The position numbers were made by a program, and so were the translations under genes. A stretch of DNA of 64,000 nt, from positions 52,313 through 116,312 of the forward strand of contig NZ_AZFK01000005.1 in assembly GCF_001435775.1 (NCBI RefSeq). Reading direction: 5' to 3'. The first letter of the stretch is position 1. Each line of letters starts with the position of its first letter. The stretch comes from Limosilactobacillus ingluviei DSM 15946 (GTDB lineage: Bacteria > Bacillota > Bacilli > Lactobacillales > Lactobacillaceae). This document shows positions 43,373-52,590 of this stretch, piece by piece. The notes under the pieces are model-generated. The model had not been told where the DNA came from. It ran no database searches and was given only the letters and a program-made list of their open reading frames with translations.

Positions 43373-43983
43373 TATTTAATTTCCTTCCTGTATGGTGGGA
43401 CCCAAGCATTGTAAGTCGCCAGGGTCTTCGGATAAACTGGCTTGCCCTTTTGGGTCAGGTACGTTAAAGTTTGCTGCGTTTGGTAGGCTACCCCAAACGC
43501 CAAGTTCTTTTTCGTTAGTTCGCGGGCCCGCTCAACGCCCGGAAAATCACGGCCGGGTTCGATGTAATCAGCCATGTAAATGACCTGGGCCAAGGGGGTC
43601 ATAAAGGCTGCCCCGGTCGTATGCTGCCGGATCGCATTCAAAATATCTTCATTTTGGACCCCTAATTCGGCCTTTACCAACTCCGCGCCGACAACCCCAT
43701 GCCAAATAGCGTTGCCATAGTTCAATAATTCCGGTGCCAAGTGGTTAGCCTTGATCACCCGCACGAAATCTTCATCCGGGCGTTGCTTAGCATAATCATG
43801 ACACAAAGCTGCCACACTGGCGGCTTCTAAATCAACGTGATTGGCCTTAGCTAAGGTCAAGGCGGTCTGCTCAACCCGTAAGACGTGTTCAAACCGGGCC
43901 GGTTTTAATGCCGCTTTTAAGCGCTCGACCAGCTCCGGCCGACTGAGGGGTAAGTAATGTTTATGATACTTAATTTCTGCCAT
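43372..43983 (-). CDS. yqeK: YqeK-type HD hydrolase (symmetrical Ap4A hydrolase family)
   Basis: Family members cleave diadenosine tetraphosphate to ADP. The 203-aa protein has FEHVLRVEQTA, the HD pair in VAALCHDYAK, and downstream histidines in AIWHGVVGAE and IRQHTTG, then YMADYIEPGR. The start is probably ATG 43983, overlapping the nadD end by 14 nt; ATG 43995 sits too close to AGGAG. Part of the nadD-yqeK-rsfS unit. Confidence 0.92.
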   Translation of the reverse strand: MAEIKYHKHYLPLSRPELVERLKAALKPARFEHVLRVEQTALTLAKANHVDLEAASVAALCHDYAKQRPDEDFVRVIKANHLAPELLNYGNAIWHGVVGAELVKAELGVQNEDILNAIRQHTTGAAFMTPLAQVIYMADYIEPGRDFPGVERARELTKKNLAFGVAYQTQQTLTYLTQKGKPVYPKTLATYNAWVPPYRKEIK

Positions 43984-44608
43984 GGTACAAATCATGCTCC
44001 TTTATATATTGCTCCACGCGCGTTGGTACCAAGTAGCGAATTGATTCCCCCTGGGCAACCCGTTGGCGGATATCGCTTGAGGCAATCTGCACTTCTGGTA
44101 CATCAACCCAAATCACGGGATATTGACTTTCATTTTTGGCGCCTGGCCGGCGCACCGCGACAAAATTGACGATTTTCAATAAATCATTGATGCGGTACCA
44201 TTTCGGCAGGTAATCAACCATGTCGCCCCCAATGATAAAATAGTAATCATTTTCTGGATGGGCTTCCTTTAACTGTTTAACCGTCTCGTAAGTATAACTG
44301 ACCCCACCCCGCTGAATTTCCGCCAACTCAAGACCAAAGAGCGGATTATCTTGAATTGCCAAGCGCAACATGGCAACCCGGTCGGTGGCATCGATGGCCG
44401 TTTTTTTATCCACGTGCGGTGGCACGGCATCTGGTAAAAAGTCGACCCGATTCAAACGCAACGCATGGCCAACCTGATCCGCAACCATTAAATGCGCGGT
44501 ATGAACGGGATTAAAGGTTCCCCCATATAACCCGATGCGTTGCCGCCGGCGGGTTTGAACCGGCGCAACTTGAACTTGTGGAATTGCTTCAAGCGTTACC
44601 TGTTCCAT
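43970..44608 (-). CDS. nadD: Nicotinate-nucleotide adenylyltransferase
   Basis: Makes deamido-NAD from nicotinate mononucleotide and ATP. The 212-aa protein has an N-terminal ~20-residue extension, then GLYGGTFNPVHTAHL with the nucleotidyltransferase TxxH motif, FIIGGDMVDYLPKW and the ISSTxxR-like IASSDIRQRV near the C-terminus. Followed by the overlapping yqeK. Confidence 0.95.
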   Translation of the reverse strand: MEQVTLEAIPQVQVAPVQTRRRQRIGLYGGTFNPVHTAHLMVADQVGHALRLNRVDFLPDAVPPHVDKKTAIDATDRVAMLRLAIQDNPLFGLELAEIQRGGVSYTYETVKQLKEAHPENDYYFIIGGDMVDYLPKWYRINDLLKIVNFVAVRRPGAKNESQYPVIWVDVPEVQIASSDIRQRVAQGESIRYLVPTRVEQYIKEHDLYHGRN

Positions 44609-44634
44609 GACTGTTCCCCCTCATGCTAGCCAAT

Positions 44635-44946
44635 TTATAGTTTGGCGACTTGAATGGAGAGATCCTGGAATTGGGGCTTAGAAGCCGGCTTAAAGAGCAC
44701 CAAGACCCGTCCAATCGTTTGCACCACTTGAATCTCACTGTGGGCTTCAATGTAATCCTTAACTTCTGTCACATCAACGCTGGTATTTTGCAACAGGTTA
44801 ACCTTGATCAGTTCCCGGTGTTCCAAGGCACCCGTTAATTGGGCCACCCACGCCGGGGTCAACCCATTTTTACCAACGGCAAATAAGGGTTGTAAGTGGT
44901 TGGCTTGCGCCCGTAAAAATCGTTTTTGCTTTCCGCGTAATTGCAT
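44635..44946 (-). CDS. yhbY: CRM-domain RNA-binding protein YhbY
   Basis: A 103-aa single CRM/YhbY domain protein: LRGKQKRFLRAQANHLQPLF, then GKNGLT near the GxxG loop and REL-type strands; associates with pre-50S particles. It lies between yqeH and nadD in the conserved operon. Confidence 0.94.
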   Translation of the reverse strand: MQLRGKQKRFLRAQANHLQPLFAVGKNGLTPAWVAQLTGALEHRELIKVNLLQNTSVDVTEVKDYIEAHSEIQVVQTIGRVLVLFKPASKPQFQDLSIQVAKL

Positions 44947-44964
44947 CTTTTTTCCTCACTTTTA

Positions 44965-46083
44965 TTAAATCATCGCTGGGCGCAACAGGACCGCTACTCC
45001 CTTGGGGGCCCAACCGGCAACCGTGACCCCCTTAGGAACGGTGATCCATCCCAGCCCTTCAAATACCAAATCGCTTTTCACCGTGGTCTTAAATTCATAG
45101 CGGACTAGTGGTGGCAATTGCGCCAATTGGTCCGTTCGGGGAGGCGTCAACAATTCACCGATATGGCGGTCATAGAACTGATCGGCATTGGCCAGCTTGG
45201 TCCGGTGCAAGGGTAAATTGTTGTCAAAATACGCCACGATCCCAGCCCGCGGTCCTTTAAGATAGTCAAACCGACCGAGCCCACCCAAAAAGATCGTTTG
45301 CTGATCATTTAACTGGTACGTCTTCGGCTTAATTTCTTTTTGCGGCGCTACCAACCGTAAATCTTCAGCTGGTAGGACGTGAGCCATTTGCTCTTGGTGA
45401 ATAATCCCCGGGGTATCGACTAATTGGTGGCCATCGTCGAGCGGAATTTCGATCTTATCCAACGTGGTCCCCGGAAAGCGCGAAGTCGTAATCAAATCTT
45501 GCACGCCGGTCCGTTGCTTGATAATTTGGTTGATCAATGTCGATTTCCCAACGTTCGTAACCCCTACCACGTAGACGTCCCGGTCGCCACGCAGCTGTTC
45601 AATTTGGTCTAAGAGGGCTTCAATTTGGTGATTTTTCTTGGCGGAAACCAAAGTCGTCCCCACCGGTCGAATCCCCGCTTGATTGGCTTGCTGGCGCAGC
45701 CAATCCGTCAGCTTAGAACGCCGTAAGGAGCGCGGCAACAAGTCTTCTTTATTTCCAACCAGTAAGACCGGATTATCCCCCACAAACCGGTGTAAGCCTG
45801 GGATCAGGCTGCCGTTGAAGTCGAAAATATCCACCACGTACACAATCAGGGCCTGGGCATCCCGAATCTGATTCAACAGCTTTAAAAAATCATCATCTGT
45901 CAACGCCACGGGCGCAATTTCATTGTAGTGGCGCAAGCGAAAACACCGTTGGCAATATAACTCACCGCTGGCCAGGCCCCGCTCCAAAGCAGATTGCGGC
46001 GTGTAACCCAACCCTTGCTGGTCAGTCGTTTGAATCACACTTCCACAACCAATACACCGTAATTCTTCTTGTTGGTCAGTCAT
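44965..46083 (-). CDS. yqeH: Ribosome-biogenesis GTPase YqeH
   Basis: Circularly permuted GTPase needed for 30S assembly. The 372-aa protein has an N-terminal zinc module (CIGC ... CQRC), then the G motifs in permuted order: GNKEDLL (G4), SAKK (G5), GVTNVGKSTLIN (G1), and DTPG (G3), with a C-terminal RNA-binding region. Its start overlaps the end of yqeG by 8 nt. Confidence 0.96.
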   Translation of the reverse strand: MTDQQEELRCIGCGSVIQTTDQQGLGYTPQSALERGLASGELYCQRCFRLRHYNEIAPVALTDDDFLKLLNQIRDAQALIVYVVDIFDFNGSLIPGLHRFVGDNPVLLVGNKEDLLPRSLRRSKLTDWLRQQANQAGIRPVGTTLVSAKKNHQIEALLDQIEQLRGDRDVYVVGVTNVGKSTLINQIIKQRTGVQDLITTSRFPGTTLDKIEIPLDDGHQLVDTPGIIHQEQMAHVLPAEDLRLVAPQKEIKPKTYQLNDQQTIFLGGLGRFDYLKGPRAGIVAYFDNNLPLHRTKLANADQFYDRHIGELLTPPRTDQLAQLPPLVRYEFKTTVKSDLVFEGLGWITVPKGVTVAGWAPKGVAVLLRPAMI

Positions 46084-46606
46084 TTAATCCCTCCTGCCAG
46101 GTTTGTTCTGGATACTTCTTTTGGAGTGCTTGTTTAACAAAGCGTTCTAAAAACCGGTTGATCTTAGTGTTCCATTGATCACTGGTCACCAGCGGTTGGA
46201 CTAGGATACACCGGACGCCAGCCGCGTGGGAAGCCGCGACATCCGTTAAATATTGATCCCCCACCATCACGACTTCATCTGGCGACAAGCCTAAGTCCCG
46301 GTACGCCCGTTTAATCCCGATCCCCAATGGCTTCAAGGCCCGGGCAACAAACGGCAATTGCAACGGGGCGACTGCTTTGGCGACCCGCCGCCGGTTGTTA
46401 TTGGAAACCACCACTAACGGGATCCCTTCAGCGGCTAGCGCTTCCATCCAAGTGCGCAACTGAGGCGTCCCATCGGGGTTATTCCAGGCAATCAAAGTAT
46501 TGTCTAAATCACTTAAAACAGCCTTGATCCCCGCCTGCTTCAGTTCTGTTGGGGAAACTTGATATATCGATTTTACCATCCAAGTGGGCTTGAAAATCTC
46601 TAACAC
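46076..46606 (-). CDS. yqeG: YqeG family HAD-IIIA phosphatase
   Basis: A 176-aa HAD hydrolase: LSDLDNTLIAW provides the DxDxT nucleophile motif, VVSNN motif II, and GVRCIL after VMVGDQYLTDV motif IV. It resembles mitochondrial PGP phosphatases; the bacterial substrate is not settled. First gene of the yqeG-yqeH-yhbY-nadD-yqeK-rsfS-yqeM operon with a strong promoter. Confidence 0.94.
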   Translation of the reverse strand: MLEIFKPTWMVKSIYQVSPTELKQAGIKAVLSDLDNTLIAWNNPDGTPQLRTWMEALAAEGIPLVVVSNNNRRRVAKAVAPLQLPFVARALKPLGIGIKRAYRDLGLSPDEVVMVGDQYLTDVAASHAAGVRCILVQPLVTSDQWNTKINRFLERFVKQALQKKYPEQTWQEGLND

Positions 46607-46640
46607 TGCTTAATTCCTCACCTAATTGTTAATCATGCTA

Positions 46641-46669
46641 ATTATACCGGGGGAGCTTTAGCGGTTCAA
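46641..46669 (-). promoter_or_regulatory. Promoter of the yqeG operon
   Basis: TTGAAC (46664-46669), 17-bp spacer, perfect TATAAT (46641-46646) on the minus strand. Confidence 0.75.
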
Positions 46670-46721
46670 TTCAAACGACCAATCCAATCCCGGGCACTGT
46701 CCACGCGAAAACCAAAGTTAA

Positions 46722-46764
46722 AAAAAAGATTAGGGCTAGTCCTTGAACCGTCCTAATCTTTTTT
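46722..46764 (-). terminator. Terminator of infC-rpmI-rplT
   Basis: AAAAAGATTAGG/CCTAATCTTTTT with a ~17-nt loop; T-run on the minus strand. Confidence 0.85.
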
Positions 46765-46782
46765 GGGCTTGATTAATTAAGT

Positions 46783-47136
46783 TTAGTTCAAAGCCTTCTT
46801 AGCTTCGTCAACCAATGCCTTAAAGGCGTCAGCATCGTTAACAGCCAAGTCTGCTAACATCTTGCGGTTGATGTCAATGTTAGCCAGCTTCAAACCGTGC
46901 ATCAGCTTGGAGTAGCTGATCCCGTTCATGCGGGCCCCAGCGTTGATCCGGGCAATCCAAAGTTCACGGAAGTTCCGCTTGTTAGCCTTCCGGTCACGGA
47001 AAGCGTACGTGTAACCCTTCATGACTTGGTCCTTCGCCGTCTTGAACAAGCGGTGCTTAGAACCAGTGTAACCCTTTGCCAACTTCATGATGCGCTTCCG
47101 ACGTGCGCGCGTAACTGTTCCACCCTTAACTCGCAT
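46783..47136 (-). CDS. rplT: 50S ribosomal protein L20
   Basis: A 117-aa early-assembly protein and autoregulator of its operon: [20 protein letters not shown] and the [19 protein letters not shown] core. In Firmicutes L20 binds the leader of infC-rpmI-rplT, consistent with the leader seen upstream of infC. Confidence 0.98.
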   Translation of the reverse strand: MRVKGGTVTRARRKRIMKLAKGYTGSKHRLFKTAKDQVMKGYTYAFRDRKANKRNFRELWIARINAGARMNGISYSKLMHGLKLANIDINRKMLADLAVNDADAFKALVDEAKKALN

Positions 47137-47186
47137 AGTGGTAACCTCCTAGAATTTTTTGCTTAATTTTGGTTGGTCGCTGCTAA

Positions 47187-47384
47187 TTACTTAGCAGGAA
47201 TCATCTTCTTGTAACGCTTTACGTTGGACTTGTCCATCATCGACAGCCCCCGTAATTGACGACGTTGCTTCTTGGTCTTACCGTGGAAACGGTGGCTGGT
47301 GAAAGAGTTACCGCTCTTGAATCCACCCTTAGCAGTCCGCTTGAAACGCTTAGCAGCAGCGCGATTAGTCTTCATCTTTGGCAT
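47187..47384 (-). CDS. rpmI: 50S ribosomal protein L35
   Basis: A 65-aa very basic protein: [20 protein letters not shown] then [20 protein letters not shown], typical of L35. It sits between infC and rplT in the invariant order. Confidence 0.97.
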   Translation of the reverse strand: MPKMKTNRAAAKRFKRTAKGGFKSGNSFTSHRFHGKTKKQRRQLRGLSMMDKSNVKRYKKMIPAK

Positions 47385-47403
47385 AACGATTTCCTACCTT
47401 CTT

Positions 47404-47928
47404 TTATTTTTTTGCCTTGTCGTTGAGCGGAGCCAACGTTAAGAACATGCTCCGCCCTTCCATCTTTGGTCGTTGCACAACCGTTGCGATGTCCTTGGTT
47501 TCTTCAGCCATCTTTTCAATCATGTCGCGACCGATATCCTTGTGCGTGATCGCCCGACCACGGAAGCGCAGTGAGACGCGGACCTTGTCACCCTTTTCGA
47601 TGAACTTGCGGACCCGACCTAACTTCACGTTAAAGTCGTTCGTATCAATTGTGGGACTCAACCGAATTTCCTTGACGGCAACCGTCTTTTGGTTCTTCCG
47701 GGCTTCCCGTTCCTTCTTTTGCATTTCAAAACGGTACTTCCCGTAGTCCATAATCCGTGCAACCGCCGGCCGTGCCTTTGGCGCAACTAAGACGAGGTCT
47801 AAGTCTGCCTCTTCAGCCATCCGTAAAGCTTCTTCCTTGGTCTTAACCCCAAGTTGCTCACCGTTTTGGTCGATCAGCCGGACTTCTTTGGCCCGAATAC
47901 CGTTATTGACAATCATTCCCTGAGCTAT
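47404..47928 (-). CDS. infC: Translation initiation factor IF-3 (probable AUA start)
   Basis: IF-3 binds the 30S subunit and checks the start codon. The 174-aa product continues MAQGMIVNNGIRAKEVRLID, with the central linker KKEREARKNQKTVAVKEIRL and the C-terminal domain ending in the MEGRSMFLTLAP stretch. The first ATG (47916) lies only ~0-1 nt after a purine-rich AGGGA. A perfect GGAGGT (47938-47943) is 9 nt from an in-frame ATA at 47926-47928, and the four extra residues match the family N-terminus. IF-3 genes commonly use rare starts (AUU) for autoregulation, so AUA is inferred here. Confidence 0.93.
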   Translation of the reverse strand: MAQGMIVNNGIRAKEVRLIDQNGEQLGVKTKEEALRMAEEADLDLVLVAPKARPAVARIMDYGKYRFEMQKKEREARKNQKTVAVKEIRLSPTIDTNDFNVKLGRVRKFIEKGDKVRVSLRFRGRAITHKDIGRDMIEKMAEETKDIATVVQRPKMEGRSMFLTLAPLNDKAKK

Positions 47929-47944
47929 GGCAACACACCTCCGA

Positions 47945-48099
47945 TTTTTTTAAGTGGAAAGATCAAGCAAAAAGGCGGGGTAAAACACCCCGCCGCAAAA
48001 CTACCGAGAATCCTCTCGATCGTCGTACTTCAACTCGTCAGCCCGGCGACACTTATCACCAAGGCGAGAAGCGGGTGCTTCTGCTTTTTTCTTTCAACG
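47945..48099 (-). promoter_or_regulatory. L20-type leader of infC-rpmI-rplT
   Basis: A ~155-nt untranslated leader with several helices ends in a strong terminator GGCGGGGT/ACCCCGCC (47974-47981 with 47987-47994) plus T5, placed before the infC ribosome site. This is the arrangement of the Firmicute L20 leader, where L20 binding promotes premature termination. Assigned by context and architecture, not by a covariance search. Confidence 0.75.
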
Positions 48100-48105
48100 T
48101 TTACT

Positions 48106-48134
48106 AGCTTATGTGATTTAAAGTGGAAAGTCAA
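48106..48134 (-). promoter_or_regulatory. Promoter of the infC leader
   Basis: TTGACT (48129-48134), 17-bp spacer, TAAGCT (48106-48111) on the minus strand. Confidence 0.6.
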
Positions 48135-48140
48135 GCCTTT

Positions 48141-49085
48141 TTAAGAATTTCCCAGTTTTTGCCGCAAATTATCGCCCTCAACAACAATTTCGCGCGATAA
48201 AAACCGAATCCGTTCCATGATCCGCATGGCCTTTAGCGGTTCTTGATTTCCCTGGTTGTCGATCGCCAAATGATCGACCAATTGGGCCATCGTGAAATTC
48301 GAAGTAAAGAAGGTCGGTAATTCTTCTTGCATCCGGTATTCCAAAATTACCCCCAGCACTTCGTCGCGTACCCAAGCCGAGAGCGCATCCGCACCAATAT
48401 CGTCCAACATCAAGACCGGGACTTGTTTGATCCGGTCCCGTTCCTGGTCGGTCGTATTTTTCCCAATTGAACTCTTCATTTTAACCGCAAAGGACGGAAA
48501 ATGTACTAACGTCGTCTGCACGCCCTGGTCTGCTAACTGATTGGCAATTGCTCCTAATAAATAGGTCTTTCCCACCCCAAAGCTGCCGGATAAATACAGC
48601 CCCGGAACAAACCGGTTCGGGCTGTATTGTTTGACAAACATCAAGGCGCGCTCTAAGGCTTGATTGCGGCTTGGCGTCGCATTCGGTCCCTCGCGAAAGA
48701 AGGCATCGAAGCTAGCTTGGCGAATGAATTTGGGCATGCTGATTGGGGTCACCCGGGCTAAACGGGCCGCCTTGGCGCGTTGGGCTTTTAACTGGTCCGT
48801 TGGCACATAGGCCACGTCAATTTGGCCGGCGGAGACAACGAGCTTCGGAACATACCCTGGCGCTACGCTAACCCGCCCTTGATTGGCCAAGTTTCGTTCG
48901 TGCACGTATTCATACAATTTTGCCCGCCCCCGCTGAATGCTTTGCGCGCTTAATTCACTTTGGTGGGCCTGCAAAAAGGCCTGCACTTCAGGATCAGCAA
49001 AAACTTCCGTCATGAGCTGCTGGTAACTTTCATTGCCAGCCTGCTGGGCCAATAAATGGTCAAGGGTCTGATTCAGGGATTCCAT
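48141..49085 (-). CDS. dnaI: Primosomal protein DnaI (helicase loader)
   Basis: AAA+ ATPase that loads the replicative helicase. The 314-aa protein has an N-terminal helicase-interaction domain and an ATPase domain with Walker A SGSFGVGKTYLLG and Walker B VLMLDDIGAD, then FTSNF sensor 1. AAGGAGG precedes ATG 49085; the frame starting at 49103 overlaps that site. It lies 21 nt downstream of dnaB in the replication operon. Confidence 0.95.
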   Translation of the reverse strand: MESLNQTLDHLLAQQAGNESYQQLMTEVFADPEVQAFLQAHQSELSAQSIQRGRAKLYEYVHERNLANQGRVSVAPGYVPKLVVSAGQIDVAYVPTDQLKAQRAKAARLARVTPISMPKFIRQASFDAFFREGPNATPSRNQALERALMFVKQYSPNRFVPGLYLSGSFGVGKTYLLGAIANQLADQGVQTTLVHFPSFAVKMKSSIGKNTTDQERDRIKQVPVLMLDDIGADALSAWVRDEVLGVILEYRMQEELPTFFTSNFTMAQLVDHLAIDNQGNQEPLKAMRIMERIRFLSREIVVEGDNLRQKLGNS

Positions 49086-49106
49086 TTTGGCACCTCCTTT
49101 CAAGCA

Positions 49107-50468
49107 TTACTGTTTCTTGTCTGGCGAATCACTTTTCAAATCGGCCAGCAAATCTTCAATCTTTTGCACACTGGCAGAACTGACCGCGGCTGACGAGGCC
49201 GCTGGCTTCGCCTGTTTAGCCCAATCTGGCAATTGTTCTTTAATCCGCGGCCGCTTAGTATACTTGCCCTTCGGTTGGTTGCGCTGGGCCAAGCGGGCTT
49301 GTTTTTGCTGTTGGTGGCGCCGAGCTTGGCGCAACGCGTCAGCCGCCGAAGCTACCCCGAGACTTTGCCAGGTCGACGCGATTGAATTAGCTAAGTTCGC
49401 TACTAAATTGGGCATTTCTTGATCGACCAACAAGTACCAGGTCAAAACATTCAACGCCCCGTTGGACAAACGACTGTTTTGGGCCAGCTCCGTCAACGTT
49501 CGCTGTTCAGCCGGGGTTACAAAGCCCCCCTTTTGTTCCTTTAACTGCCGTAAAAATTCAACCGGCGGCACCTGATTCGCTAAATTAACCAGCTGGCGCA
49601 TGGCGGCTGACAACCCGGTCATATCATCAGTCCCCGGTGTGCTTGACGGTGGGGCCGCCGGCGGCTGATTAGCCGCTTGAACTTGGCGCTTAAAACTCAG
49701 TTCATTAAACTGGTTGGTCGCCATATCCGTTGCCCGGGCGGCTAAGTTCGCCAGTTGAAATTCATCCATCGCATACAGGCGGTGTTCAGCCAAAATTAAA
49801 TTTTGGGCAGCTTGCAAAGCCGCTTGGGGAACCCCGAGACTAGTTGCTTGTTGTAAAAAGAAGCCAAAGTCAAAATCCGGGGCAGTAACTTGCGCTGGCG
49901 CGGCCGCTTGGATCAGGCCTTGCCGGGCTTTTTGCAAGGCCTGATCATCTTGGGCCTTGGTTGTTTCATCCGGCTTAAACACCGCAAAAAAGCTCTTGGT
50001 CACTTGCTTGAGCGAACTGGTATCCAAGCTAAATTGCTGGGCTTGGCGCGCCAATTGATCAAAACGTGCGGCGCCAACTTGTTGTAATAACAAGACCGAT
50101 AATAAGTCATCTGCTAACAATTCACCGGGCCGTAAGGGCGGTTGCAGTTCAAAGACAAAGACCACGCCCAGTTCACTTGCTTGCTCAAAGGTTTTTACCA
50201 AGCGTAAGGCTTCTAAGCGATCCAACGCTGCCGTCAATTCGCGGATCCCCGTGTTCAGTTGCACCAGTAATTGATTAATCCGGGCGGGCGCCGTTAATAA
50301 CGGTTGGGGGTGCAGCTCCGTTGCCAGAGCCAGCAACACCCCTAGCGCCGCTGAGCCTAACAAGGGCTGATAATACGGCACAAACGTCGGCTGCGAAAGC
50401 CCAGTAAAATTAGCCCCGGCACTGATAACATAGTGGCTCTTAGGGGTCAGCGGTGAACGCTCAAGCAT
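49107..50468 (-). CDS. dnaB: Replication initiation and membrane attachment protein DnaB
   Basis: Firmicute DnaB helps recruit helicase at oriC and in restart; it is not the helicase. The 453-aa protein has an N-terminal winged-helix region (ISAGANFTGLSQPTFVPYYQ) and a C-terminal DnaD-like domain (ELAQNSRLSNGALNVLTWYL), followed by a long basic, Gln-rich low-complexity tail. Its start overlaps the end of nrdR by 8 nt. Operon nrdR-dnaB-dnaI as in Bacillus. Confidence 0.93.
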   Translation of the reverse strand: MLERSPLTPKSHYVISAGANFTGLSQPTFVPYYQPLLGSAALGVLLALATELHPQPLLTAPARINQLLVQLNTGIRELTAALDRLEALRLVKTFEQASELGVVFVFELQPPLRPGELLADDLLSVLLLQQVGAARFDQLARQAQQFSLDTSSLKQVTKSFFAVFKPDETTKAQDDQALQKARQGLIQAAAPAQVTAPDFDFGFFLQQATSLGVPQAALQAAQNLILAEHRLYAMDEFQLANLAARATDMATNQFNELSFKRQVQAANQPPAAPPSSTPGTDDMTGLSAAMRQLVNLANQVPPVEFLRQLKEQKGGFVTPAEQRTLTELAQNSRLSNGALNVLTWYLLVDQEMPNLVANLANSIASTWQSLGVASAADALRQARRHQQQKQARLAQRNQPKGKYTKRPRIKEQLPDWAKQAKPAASSAAVSSASVQKIEDLLADLKSDSPDKKQ

Positions 50469-50943
50469 GGGTTGGCCCCTCGGTTTGGTGCTGTTTGGCC
50501 ACGATGGCTTCTAATTCGCTCATAAAAGCATCGACGTCTTTAAACTGGCGGTACACGCTGGCAAAACGGATGTAGGCAATCTGGTCAACTTCTTGCAACT
50601 CATTCATGACAAATTCCCCAATCACCTGACTGGAAACTTCATTTTCGCCCAAGCGCCGCACCCGGGCTTCAACATTGGCCGCAATATCCGTCAACTTTTC
50701 CATGCTGACCGGCCGCTTTTCGGCCGACCGCACCAAGCCGTTTAACACTTTTTGCCGGCTAAATTCTTGCCGGGTGCCGTCTTTTTTAACCACCAGCAAC
50801 GGCGTCTCTTCATAGCGTTCAAACGTGGTAAACCGGAACCCACAATGGGTACACTCCCGCCGCCGGCGAATAAAGGTCCCATCTTCACTGGGCCGACTAT
50901 CCACCACCCGCGAGCCATTATGCTGACAATGTGGACAAATCAT
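50461..50943 (-). CDS. nrdR: Transcriptional repressor NrdR
   Basis: Represses ribonucleotide reductase genes in response to ATP/dATP. The 160-aa protein has the N-terminal zinc ribbon (CPHC ... CTHC in RRRRECTHCGFRFTTFERYE) and an ATP-cone domain (VVKKDGTRQEFSRQKVLNGL). Coupled to dnaB downstream by an 8-nt overlap. Confidence 0.97.
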   Translation of the reverse strand: MICPHCQHNGSRVVDSRPSEDGTFIRRRRECTHCGFRFTTFERYEETPLLVVKKDGTRQEFSRQKVLNGLVRSAEKRPVSMEKLTDIAANVEARVRRLGENEVSSQVIGEFVMNELQEVDQIAYIRFASVYRQFKDVDAFMSELEAIVAKQHQTEGPTHA

Positions 50944-51018
50944 GCGCTCCCCTCCTCAATCAAGGGCCATCCGTTGGTTAGGGCAGTCCCAACCCCGGCC
51001 CTGAGCTTAACTAATTAT

Positions 51019-51630
51019 TTAATTATACCATACCGGCAAAAGCCACTGAAACAGCCAGGCCATAACTTGGTGGTGGGTTTGAGCCACACTGCCTTCGTTG
51101 TTAATCACAACTTGGGCGCGCGCTGCCTTTTTAGCCAAAGGCCACTGGGCATTAATCCGCTGGTGGGCAGTTGTTTCATCATAGCCATTGCGGGCCATCA
51201 GGCGGCGCAATTGGGTCGCCGCGCTGACCTGAACCACCATCACCGCATCGCAAAGCGTTTCGTAGCCCCCTTCATATAAGAGCGGCACATCCAAGATCAC
51301 TAAACGCACCCCGGCTTGGCGGGCCTGGGTGAGTTGCCAAACAATTTCTTGGTGAATTAAAGGCCCCAAAATGCCATTGAGCTTCGCTTCGGCCGCGGGA
51401 TGACCAAAGACCATTTGCCCCAATTGGGCGCGTTTGAGCGTCCCATCAGGGGCCAGGATCGTCGGCCCAAAGGCGGCTACCAAACGCGCTAACCCCGGCT
51501 GATGCGGGGCCACCACCTGACGCGCTACCAAATCGCCATCAATCACAACCGCCCCTTGCTGGTGCAAAAAGCGTGACACGGTTGATTTACCGGTCGCAAT
51601 CCCGCCGGTCAGCCCCAATACCTTAGTCAT
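51019..51630 (-). CDS. coaE: Dephospho-CoA kinase
   Basis: Last step of coenzyme A synthesis. The 203-aa protein has the P-loop GLTGGIATGKST, the DGDLVARQVV block and LVILDVPLLYEGG. ATG 51630 overlaps the mutM stop by 8 nt (ATGACTAA), the same coupling signature seen at 16861. Confidence 0.96.
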   Translation of the reverse strand: MTKVLGLTGGIATGKSTVSRFLHQQGAVVIDGDLVARQVVAPHQPGLARLVAAFGPTILAPDGTLKRAQLGQMVFGHPAAEAKLNGILGPLIHQEIVWQLTQARQAGVRLVILDVPLLYEGGYETLCDAVMVVQVSAATQLRRLMARNGYDETTAHQRINAQWPLAKKAARAQVVINNEGSVAQTHHQVMAWLFQWLLPVWYN

Positions 51631-52462
51631 CACTGGCTACCAAGGGTTGGCAATGTGGACAAAACGTCGTCCCGCGCTGGGCGACCTTAATTTTAACCAA
51701 CTTGGTGCCACAACGCCGGCACGCTTCCCCGCTGCGGCCATATACATCGAGCTGATTTTGAAATTCTCCCGCATCCCCGAAGGCATTCTTAAAGGTATGC
51801 ACGGTCGTCCCGTGATGCTTGGTCGCCCGGGCCAATTCGTGAATGATGTTGTCCCGCAACTGAGCAACCTTCGCCGCCGGAATCGTATTGGTGGGCTGCT
51901 CGGGATTGATTTTTGTCTCCCACAAGACCTCATCAACATAGATATTTCCTAACCCAGCCACGTGGGATTGGTCTAATAAAAAGGGCTTGATTTTGCTGCG
52001 TGACTTGTGCATGATTTCCTGCAAATACGTCGTTGTCAACGTGGCGGCGGTGGGTTCGGGCCCAATCTTGGCCAAGCCCCCGTAATTCATTTCCGTTCCC
52101 GTGGTCACTAAGTGCATCCGCCCAAATTTACGGGTATCACGGTAACCCAAATCAGTCCCATCAGTAAAGTGGAACAGCACGTGGACGTGTTTATCGATCG
52201 TGGTGCCAGTGGGTTGGTTAAAGTAACTGCCCTCCATCCGCAAATGCGAAATCATCGTCAACTGGTTGCTAAACCGGAACAGCAGGTACTTGCCCCGCCG
52301 GTCGATCGTTTCGATCGTTTGCCCAACTAAAGCTTCTTTAAATTCGTCCACTGGATTTTCAATCATCTTCGGGTAAAAAATATCGATCCCCTGAATTTGT
52401 CGGCCGGCCGCAATCCGCAACAGGCCCCGCCGGACCGTTTCAACTTCTGGCAATTCTGGCAT
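51623..52462 (-). CDS. mutM: Formamidopyrimidine-DNA glycosylase
   Basis: Removes oxidised purines (8-oxoG, FapyG) from DNA with AP-lyase action. The 279-aa protein starts with the catalytic MPELPEVETVRRGL (Pro2 nucleophile after Met removal), has Lys in the GKYLLF turn, and ends in a zinc finger (CRRCGTKL ... CPHC). ATG 52462 is fixed by the Pro2 requirement; the ORF begins upstream at 52474. Between polA and coaE. Confidence 0.97.
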   Translation of the reverse strand: MPELPEVETVRRGLLRIAAGRQIQGIDIFYPKMIENPVDEFKEALVGQTIETIDRRGKYLLFRFSNQLTMISHLRMEGSYFNQPTGTTIDKHVHVLFHFTDGTDLGYRDTRKFGRMHLVTTGTEMNYGGLAKIGPEPTAATLTTTYLQEIMHKSRSKIKPFLLDQSHVAGLGNIYVDEVLWETKINPEQPTNTIPAAKVAQLRDNIIHELARATKHHGTTVHTFKNAFGDAGEFQNQLDVYGRSGEACRRCGTKLVKIKVAQRGTTFCPHCQPLVASDD

Positions 52463-52590
52463 AAAATCGCTCACTTTCCTTTTTTAGCCATATTATAGGC
52501 AGTTTCATCGTGTTTTCACAAGGCTTGTGCCTGTTTTCCGGTCAAAATAAAAAGGCGGGGGAACCACTTGGGCTCCTCCATCCCAATGCA

